Part shown: positions 57,538 to 64,000 of the stretch, one piece after another
How positions within the stretch are numbered: the first letter of the stretch is position 1
Layout: each line of letters begins with the position of its first letter
DNA from: an uncultured Bacteroides sp.
GTDB lineage: Bacteria; Bacteroidota; Bacteroidia; Bacteroidales; Bacteroidaceae
Direction of reading: 5' to 3'
NCBI GenBank assembly: GCA_944322345.1
Contig: CALUOO010000003.1
Coordinates: 62,001 to 126,000, forward strand
DNA length: 64,000 bases
Translations under genes and position numbers: made by a program
Notes under the pieces: model-generated
Databases searched by the model: none
What the model was told of the DNA's origin: nothing
Seen by the model: only the letters and a program-made list of their open reading frames with translations

Positions 57538-60500
57538 ATGAATAAATACGTACAAAAACAAGCTCCAAAATCTATTTCAGTCTTACCGCATTGGCTACAT
57601 CGTAGCTGCATGTATGGATGTCTGTTTTTAGCCATCAGCACCATTTCAGTCACAGACCTATATGCATATACTGAAAAGAGCGAGAGCCAAGCAACAAAGC
57701 AAGAAAGTAATCAAGGTAAAGTCACTTACAAAGGTATAGTTATCGACGATACTGATATGCCTTTGCCGGGAGTTAATGTAACCTACAAAGATGCTAAAGG
57801 AGTAGGTTCTATAACCAATGTTGACGGTGAATTTACAATTACGGTACCGTCAAATGTGCATAATCTTATCTTCTCGTATGTGGGAATGAAAACACAAACG
57901 GTACGTGTTTCCGAAGCGACCGGAAAGATCAAAGTCCGCATGGAACCAGATGCAGTAGCCATTAAAGAAACCGTAATTACCGGTATCTATAATCGGAAAG
58001 CAGAAAGCTTTACCGGTTCTATGGCAACATATACAGACAAAGAACTTAAAACCGTTGGTAATGGCAACGTACTGGAAAGTTTGAAAGTACTCGATCCTGC
58101 TTTTATTGTGTTAGAGAACAATTTGAGCGGTTCAGACCCTAATGCCACCATGAACCTGAATGTACGTGGTAATACCAATATTGTAGGGTTGGAAACAGAA
58201 TATAGCACTAACCCCAACCAACCATTATTTATTTTGGATGGCTTTGAAACGACACTTTCTACTATTACCGATTTAAGTATGGATCGTGTAGCAAGCATCA
58301 CTATCTTGAAAGATGCCGCTTCAACTGCCATTTACGGTTCAAAAGCAGCAAATGGAGTTGTTGTTGTAGAAACTAAAAAACCTGAAGCCGGAAAACTACG
58401 CTTCAACTATAATGGTAACTTCACTGTAGAATGGGCAGACCTTACAGACTATAATCTGATGAATTCCAGCGAGAAACTTCAATATGAAAAGCTGGCAGGA
58501 TATTATGGTGAATTAGACGATAATGGAGGCATTATAGACGAATATTACCGTAACCTGTATAATCAACGCATACTAAGAAGTAAGCAAGGAATTGACTCTT
58601 ATTGGCTGAACGAACCCTTGCAAACAGGTTTCACCCAAAGCCATAACATTTTTGCAGAAGGCGGTGATGCTGCTTTCCGCTATGGTATTGGAATGACCTA
58701 CACTCAGACACAAGGTGTAATGAAAAATTCAGACCGTGATGTGTTAAACGGTAACGTACAATTAACATATCGTGTAGATAAATTTGCATTCACCAACCAG
58801 ACGAATATCACCAACACAGATATTCAAAATCCAATGGTCTCTTTCAGTTCATTTGCACGTACTAATCCATTTTATGACAAATACAATGAATATGGTAAAG
58901 TAGACCAAGTATTGGATCAGATTGCAACTATTGGTGGTACACAATATGTAACCAATCCGTTATGGGATTTACAACAAAAAAGCTATGACAAAAGTAACCA
59001 ATTAGGATTTACCAATAATTTCCAAGTTGAATATCGTCCTATCAACGAACTCCGTGTCCGTGCGAAATTAGGTGTTACTGTTGGACGTACAAATGCCACA
59101 AAATTCACCTCTCCTGAAATGAGTAGTTTCCTAACAACAGAACAACTGAAAAAAGGAAGTTACAGTGAATCGAATACCAAATCATCTTCCTATGATGGAA
59201 GTTTCGACGTAACATATGGTAAAACATTTGGAGGTCATACAGTTAATGCAATTGGAGGTATGCAAATCAGTGAAGTAAATACTAATCTATCTTCCTTCAC
59301 TGCTATCGGATACTTAAGCGATAAATTTGCGAATCCTAATTTCTCTAACGGATATCCTGATGGAGGAAAGCCTTCCTCTTCTATATCTAAATCACGTCAG
59401 GCCAGTTATTATGCCAACTTCAATTATGGTTATCAATTGCGTTATCTGTTAGATTTCAATCTCCGTACCGACGGTGCATCAGTGTATGGAGTAGACAATC
59501 CATTCTCTACGACTTGGTCATTAGGTCTTGGTTGGAATATACATAACGAGGCATTCTTCCAAAAGAATGATATATTAAATTATTTGAAACTCCGCTATTC
59601 TATCGGTAATCCTGGTAATGCCAACCTGAATGCAAAGATGGCAAACAGCGTATACACTTATTCAACAGGTTATCCAAATATGTTTGGTTTGGCAGCATTA
59701 ATAAGTTCTTGGGGAAATACCGGACTAAAATGGCAACGCACCAACGACCAGAACTGGGGAATTGACCTTGAAATGTTCCAAAGCCGTTTACGCTTCACAG
59801 TAGACTATTTTGTAAAGAAAACTGACCCACTTTTGCTGAATATCGACTTTCCACCTTCTACCGGTATATCTAGTGTTCCGATGAATATCGGTGCAATGAA
59901 GAATAAAGGTGTTACTTTTACAGGAAGTTATATTTTGCTCCGTCAGGAAGATTTCAATTGGACAGTCAATGCTAATCTGCGTCACATCAAGACTACCTAT
60001 TATAACATAGGAGATTTGCTTGAAAAATACAATGAAAAAGGACGTACAAATCAAACTTTGACACGTTACTATGATGGCGCCAGCAACACAGCCATGTACG
60101 CAGTTCGTTCTGCAGGTATTGACCCAATGACTGGTAACGAGATCTTTATACGTAAAGATGGCTCATACACTTACGAATGGGATTCTGCAGATGAAGTAAT
60201 CTGTGGAGATACTACTCCAGATGTGGAAGGATCATTCGGAACATATGTATATTGGAAAGGATTTTCAGTCAATGCTATTTTCAGCTACCGTTATGGCGGA
60301 CAGGCACAGCTTTCAACTCTTTTCAACAAAGTAGAAAATATCAGTGACACGGAAATCAAATACAATCAAGACAAGCGCGCTTTGTATGATCGTTGGCAAA
60401 AACCGGGTGACATAGCTAAATTCAAACGTATTGATGATACCAGTACAACAAACATGTCTTCACGATTCATTGCAGACGACAATACATTGGAACTGACAAC

Positions 60501-60678
60501 ACTTTCAGTAGGATATGAGACAACCACAGCGAAATGGTTGCAAGCTGTCGGAGCTTCTGCATTTAATGTACGGATTTACGGTAACAACCTCTTCCGCTTA
60601 TCTACCATCAAAGAAGAACGTGGTATTGATTATCCATTCTCCAGGAACATCTCAGCCTCTGTAGGATTCCGTTTTTAA
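57538..60678 (+). CDS. SusC/RagA-type TonB-dependent outer membrane transporter
   Basis: A 1046-aa outer-membrane barrel. Signal peptide and pre-region (about 1-45) are followed by a carboxypeptidase-D-like domain (YKGIVIDDTDMPLPGVNV near 64). The plug shows NMNLNVRG, PLFILDGFETTLSTI and ILKDAASTAIYGSKAANGV, and the chain ends in SASVGFRF. A SusD gene follows 25 bp later, then DUF4843 and PKD-like lipoprotein genes. This gene set without any carbohydrate-active enzyme resembles peptide-importing SusCD systems more than classical glycan loci. Confidence 0.93.
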   Translation: MNKYVQKQAPKSISVLPHWLHRSCMYGCLFLAISTISVTDLYAYTEKSESQATKQESNQGKVTYKGIVIDDTDMPLPGVNVTYKDAKGVGSITNVDGEFTITVPSNVHNLIFSYVGMKTQTVRVSEATGKIKVRMEPDAVAIKETVITGIYNRKAESFTGSMATYTDKELKTVGNGNVLESLKVLDPAFIVLENNLSGSDPNATMNLNVRGNTNIVGLETEYSTNPNQPLFILDGFETTLSTITDLSMDRVASITILKDAASTAIYGSKAANGVVVVETKKPEAGKLRFNYNGNFTVEWADLTDYNLMNSSEKLQYEKLAGYYGELDDNGGIIDEYYRNLYNQRILRSKQGIDSYWLNEPLQTGFTQSHNIFAEGGDAAFRYGIGMTYTQTQGVMKNSDRDVLNGNVQLTYRVDKFAFTNQTNITNTDIQNPMVSFSSFARTNPFYDKYNEYGKVDQVLDQIATIGGTQYVTNPLWDLQQKSYDKSNQLGFTNNFQVEYRPINELRVRAKLGVTVGRTNATKFTSPEMSSFLTTEQLKKGSYSESNTKSSSYDGSFDVTYGKTFGGHTVNAIGGMQISEVNTNLSSFTAIGYLSDKFANPNFSNGYPDGGKPSSSISKSRQASYYANFNYGYQLRYLLDFNLRTDGASVYGVDNPFSTTWSLGLGWNIHNEAFFQKNDILNYLKLRYSIGNPGNANLNAKMANSVYTYSTGYPNMFGLAALISSWGNTGLKWQRTNDQNWGIDLEMFQSRLRFTVDYFVKKTDPLLLNIDFPPSTGISSVPMNIGAMKNKGVTFTGSYILLRQEDFNWTVNANLRHIKTTYYNIGDLLEKYNEKGRTNQTLTRYYDGASNTAMYAVRSAGIDPMTGNEIFIRKDGSYTYEWDSADEVICGDTTPDVEGSFGTYVYWKGFSVNAIFSYRYGGQAQLSTLFNKVENISDTEIKYNQDKRALYDRWQKPGDIAKFKRIDDTSTTNMSSRFIADDNTLELTTLSVGYETTTAKWLQAVGASAFNVRIYGNNLFRLSTIKEERGIDYPFSRNISASVGFRF

Positions 60679-60703
60679 CACTTAATTAAAGAACTAATTA
60701 ATT

Positions 60704-62206
60704 ATGAATATAAAAGCTTTTTTCAAGAATATATCACTGGCAGCTATCCTAATGGTGTCCGCTTCCTCTTGTGCCGAATGGTTGAAGGTAGATATGGAAG
60801 ATGGTATCATGGAAGATGCGTTATACAGTGACGACGAAGGATTCATGACCGTGCTCAACGGCATTTATACAAACCTGAACGGTACCTATGGCCAGTTCTG
60901 GAGTATGGGAGCTCTGGACGTTATGGCACAATATTACAATGTACCAGCCACGGGAGATCATCCATATAAGTTATATGCAACATATTCTTATAACGATAGT
61001 AATTTTGACACCGCTTCGGGTAATTTATGGACAAATCTTTACAACCTGATTGCCAATATCAATGTATTGATTGATCATTGCGATAAAGAAGGAAGTGCCA
61101 TTACAGAGCAATATTATCCAATTGTCAAGGGAGAGGCTTTGGCATTACGTGCAATGTTACATTTTGACATGTTGCGTTTTTATGGACCAATCTATAGTGC
61201 AGAGACCGAAACTCAGCCTGCCATTCCTTATCTGGATATCCCCAACAACAAAGAGATGGTGGCTATCTCGTCTGCTAAAGAAGTAGCAGGGAAAGTTCTT
61301 CGCGATTTAAATGAGGCAGCCAAGTTATTGGAAAATGATCCAATACGTACAGATGGTGTACAATCATCCGAACCTGAAACGCCGAATGAAACTAACGATT
61401 TCCGGTATCGTCAGTATCGTTTAAATTATTACGCAGTTCAAGGATTACTAGCACGTCTTTATTTATGGACAGGTGATAAGACCAAAGCTTATACTTGTGT
61501 TTTCAACCTACTCAAAGAAATCACTGAGAAAAATACATTTCCATGGGTAGACAGAGCAAGTGCATCCGATATTTCAAACCCGGATCGGGTATTCTCAACA
61601 GAAGTCATGTTCGGACTCTATAACACAAGCCGCGAAAACTTGTACAATAGCCTGTTTGCTCAATCACTGGAAGGAAATGCCTTGACCTTTGTGGGAGGCC
61701 TCTCTGGAGAAACATCAAAGGTCGCAACCTTCTATGGAGAAAACAGCTCAAGTGATTACCGAAAAAAGATGTGGGAAGAAGTGGTTGTCAGTTCATCTGA
61801 AGAAGATGCAAATATGACAAGTTCATCCTATTTTCTAAAATATCAAGGAATTACGACAGACTCACACTATCGCTACATGATTCCACTAATGCGTACCAGC
61901 GAAATGTATTTAATATTGGCAGAATGTACTACAGATTTAGCCGAAGCTATATCTTGCATCAATACCATACGCTGGAACCGTAACCTGACAGAGGAAGTGG
62001 AGTTTACGGAAGAAGAACGTTCTACTTATATTATGAACGAATTTGCACGCGAAGTAATCGGTGAAGGTCAATTATTCTATTATTACAAACGAAATGCAAT
62101 GGAAGAAATTCCTTCTGGAACCAGTGCTAATACAACTTATAATATGGTAGTACCCGACAATTATGTCGTTCCATTGCCAACAACAGAAACCAATAACCGT
62201 CAATAA
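60704..62206 (+). CDS. SusD/RagB-family lipoprotein
   Basis: A 500-aa substrate-capturing lipoprotein with signal ending SASSCAEWLKV. TPR-like helices include KGEALALRAMLHFDMLRFYG near 144, the usual signature, and the C-terminal part has the FAREVIGEGQLFYYYKRN segment near 446. It partners the preceding SusC. Its length is RagB-like and it lacks large glycan-binding inserts. Confidence 0.92.
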   Translation: MNIKAFFKNISLAAILMVSASSCAEWLKVDMEDGIMEDALYSDDEGFMTVLNGIYTNLNGTYGQFWSMGALDVMAQYYNVPATGDHPYKLYATYSYNDSNFDTASGNLWTNLYNLIANINVLIDHCDKEGSAITEQYYPIVKGEALALRAMLHFDMLRFYGPIYSAETETQPAIPYLDIPNNKEMVAISSAKEVAGKVLRDLNEAAKLLENDPIRTDGVQSSEPETPNETNDFRYRQYRLNYYAVQGLLARLYLWTGDKTKAYTCVFNLLKEITEKNTFPWVDRASASDISNPDRVFSTEVMFGLYNTSRENLYNSLFAQSLEGNALTFVGGLSGETSKVATFYGENSSSDYRKKMWEEVVVSSSEEDANMTSSSYFLKYQGITTDSHYRYMIPLMRTSEMYLILAECTTDLAEAISCINTIRWNRNLTEEVEFTEEERSTYIMNEFAREVIGEGQLFYYYKRNAMEEIPSGTSANTTYNMVVPDNYVVPLPTTETNNRQ

Positions 62207-62219
62207 TAAAAATACAGAT

Positions 62220-63101
62220 ATGAAAAGTCTAAGATATTTATTACAACTAATCATCATATTAATTTCTTTTTCTTCCTGCGAAAAGGAAATCATGACTTTC
62301 AACGGACAGGATGGATTATACTTTGACGTTCGCTGGGGAATGGCAGAACGGGAAGGACATTGGGCACACCAATATTACACTCCTATAGAATTTGGAAATA
62401 TGGTGCTGACTACTACAAGTTATGATGTACACTTGCGCGTAACGGCAAGTGGTGAGATAAAGAATTATGACCGCCCTTTCACCATCACTATTGGTAAAGA
62501 TAGCACTAACGCCACCGAAGGTGAAGATTACGAACCATTCCCTAAAGAGTATGTACTGAAAGCAGGAGAGCAATATGCCTATATTGACATTACTTTCAAC
62601 CGTACTGAAAGAATGAAAAATGACACCATTACACTGCAGCTTCTGCTACAACCCAACGAATATTTTACCTGCCCCTTTGTCAACTATGGAGATGCTCCAT
62701 CATACGATTATCCGGAAACAAAGTACGGATATAACATGGATGCTACAGCACACAAAGTTGTAGTCAGTGATGTGATGAGCGAACCGGAAGGATGGTTCGG
62801 AGCCGCAACTGGTGGAGGTACATTTGGTAAATTTAGCGCCAAGAAATGGAGACTAATGATGGAATTAAGTAACACTGATGTTGAAGATTACACCGATGAA
62901 AAGATGTCATCTGCACGTGCAACTGTTATTGGAGAGCAATTAGGCCGCTATCTCCTCGAACAGGCAGCCAAGGGACGTGAATATGCCGTAATTGACGAAG
63001 ACGGCACAATGATGTGGTGTATGGCTATACAAACACTTGATCCAGTAAACGCATGGGCTGCATTTACAAATCCAGATGATTATTATAGAGGTAAGAACTA
63101 A
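62220..63101 (+). CDS. DUF4843 family lipoprotein
   Basis: The start at 62220 (MKSLRYLLQL) gives a clean lipoprotein signal ending ISFSSCEKE; the longer frame overlaps susD and lacks a signal. The 293-aa product begins with a Calx-beta-like or Ig-like half (DGLYFDVRW, then ATEGEDYEPFPKEYVLKAGEQ), typical of DUF4843, with a C-terminal helical part. It is 13 bp after susD. Proteins of this family sit as accessory surface lipoproteins on SusCD complexes. Confidence 0.82.
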   Translation: MKSLRYLLQLIIILISFSSCEKEIMTFNGQDGLYFDVRWGMAEREGHWAHQYYTPIEFGNMVLTTTSYDVHLRVTASGEIKNYDRPFTITIGKDSTNATEGEDYEPFPKEYVLKAGEQYAYIDITFNRTERMKNDTITLQLLLQPNEYFTCPFVNYGDAPSYDYPETKYGYNMDATAHKVVVSDVMSEPEGWFGAATGGGTFGKFSAKKWRLMMELSNTDVEDYTDEKMSSARATVIGEQLGRYLLEQAAKGREYAVIDEDGTMMWCMAIQTLDPVNAWAAFTNPDDYYRGKN

Positions 63102-63117
63102 TTAATTGAATACAATT

Positions 63118-64000
63118 ATGAACATAAAATACATATTACTAGCAACATTTGGGCTATACTGTTTATCCTCTTGTATAGAAGACAAAGGATCGTACGGGAA
63201 CATACCAGTCAACGAGGTGTCTGTATCAGGACTTGAAAAGACATACTCTGTCATGTCCGGAATCACTGAGCTGAAAATAGAGCCAACTGTCAAAGGGACC
63301 ATTCTAGGAGAAGATGACAGTCAATACGAATACACATGGTATGCATGTAAAAGTTCATTAACAGAGACCAATCATGAACATACGATTTTGGGCAATGAAA
63401 GAAATCTGAATACAGTAGTAGATATGGCTCCTGGAACATATCAACTATACCTGTTGGTTAATGATACTTCTACAGGGCAAGAATGGATTATCTCAGATAT
63501 GACATTAAATGTCCAAACTTCCCTAACAACAGGATTCTATCTTTTCGGAGATAAAGAAGACGGTACGGTCGGGATGGATTTCCTAAGCATGCCAGCCTCA
63601 GAAGGAGACACCACTGTAATAAAGGACATATTTGCGAATGAAATGAAGCTTCGTGGAGCTCAAGACCTAATCTATACAGGTCACTCATCTAGTCCTTTGG
63701 CAATAATCAATTTATGGGCAATTACAGAATCTGGTTCTTATAAACTTGAGAATTCTATCCAGACTCAGAATGTATTCGATATAGATCAAAATTATAGTGA
63801 AGAATACATGCTTCCATCAAATATGATAGAACATCCGGCTAAAATTCTAGACCAGTTTCCACATCAAGCAGCAGGAGGAGCTGCTCACTCCACCAGCTAC
63901 CGCGGTTATGTAACAAAAGATGCTGTTTTTAGTGGTGCTATTATAAGTGGAGAAGCATTCAAGAATCCGGTGAACCGTTATAGTGCAGCTAGTTCAACAC
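63118..64000 (+). CDS. PKD-like surface lipoprotein (3' end outside window)
   Basis: The frame is open from the ATG at 63118 to the window edge, 294 complete codons. The product has a lipoprotein signal ending YCLSSCIEDKGSYG and then a PKD-like beta domain (TYSVMSGITELKIEPTVKG, then YEYTWYAC). An SLTTGFYLFGDKEDG segment near 140 begins the next domain, as in the Bacteroidetes PKD-like family found after DUF4843. It is fourth in the SusC-SusD-DUF4843-PKD order and probably part of the same surface complex. Confidence 0.8.
   Translation, partial: MNIKYILLATFGLYCLSSCIEDKGSYGNIPVNEVSVSGLEKTYSVMSGITELKIEPTVKGTILGEDDSQYEYTWYACKSSLTETNHEHTILGNERNLNTVVDMAPGTYQLYLLVNDTSTGQEWIISDMTLNVQTSLTTGFYLFGDKEDGTVGMDFLSMPASEGDTTVIKDIFANEMKLRGAQDLIYTGHSSSPLAIINLWAITESGSYKLENSIQTQNVFDIDQNYSEEYMLPSNMIEHPAKILDQFPHQAAGGAAHSTSYRGYVTKDAVFSGAIISGEAFKNPVNRYSAASST

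Noticed and set aside
62163-62219. Longer start for the DUF4843 protein
   Set aside because: It overlaps the susD gene in another frame and hides the lipoprotein signal.

Overview
The window comes from a Bacteroidales genome, most likely the genus Bacteroides. The evidence is: two SusC/SusD pairs, Bacteroidetes-only families (DUF4290, DUF4843, PKD-like and DUF6261-type proteins), recurrent TAnnTTTG -7 promoter boxes, few Shine-Dalgarno sequences, and a meso-diaminopimelate dehydrogenase next to ruvA. I saw no rRNA or tRNA genes, transposases, integrases or CRISPR arrays.

Layout. Positions 1-9.9 kb are core metabolism and information genes: glutamate dehydrogenase, an M24 aminopeptidase, a CCA-adding-type nucleotidyltransferase, ruvA, ddh, and a membrane protein/XRE pair. 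From 10.3 to 13.4 kb a cobalamin riboswitch leads into the class III ribonucleotide reductase genes nrdD-nrdG. From 13.7 to 23.6 kb there is a probable mannan or mannose-glycan utilisation locus: a SusE-like lipoprotein, a GH76-like lipoprotein that seems to lack its catalytic aspartates, SusC, SusD, and a convergent GH92 mannosidase. From 23.7 to 30.5 kb a seven-gene minus-strand envelope operon runs tsaB-DUF4290-murA-rimM-M23-dxr-rseP; its MurA has Asp in place of the usual catalytic Cys. A divergent operon yicC-gmk-(small membrane protein)-nadD follows, then a phosphoesterase, menA, a GH33-type sialidase whose signal peptide is out of frame by one base in a T tract, and the dTDP-sugar genes rfbB/rfbA.

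Positions 38.7-43.7 kb hold a YfcE-type phosphodiesterase, polyphosphate kinase, and a phosphate transporter fused to a PhoU-like domain behind a candidate Pho box. Next come a GH16 glucanase, an ABC-F ATPase, a DUF6261-type protein whose C-terminal tail matches the truncated gene at the left edge, and a CusBAC-type metal efflux operon (47.6-53.8 kb) preceded by a His/Cys-rich membrane protein. An rRNA methyltransferase gene then faces a small ECF sigma operon. The right end is a second SusC/SusD locus with DUF4843 and PKD-like lipoproteins, cut by the window edge.

The least explained structure is a set of short intergenic arrays. Five loci (about 10.04, 13.40, 21.17, 38.65 and 55.42 kb) each carry roughly four contiguous units with an exact 22-bp (once 23-bp) period, but mostly different sequence words. 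Two of them share one word in opposite orientation, and several end in an inverted or palindromic unit. A sixth array at 46.4 kb has an exact 42-bp period that looks like a doubled 21-mer. I do not recognise these as a named family.
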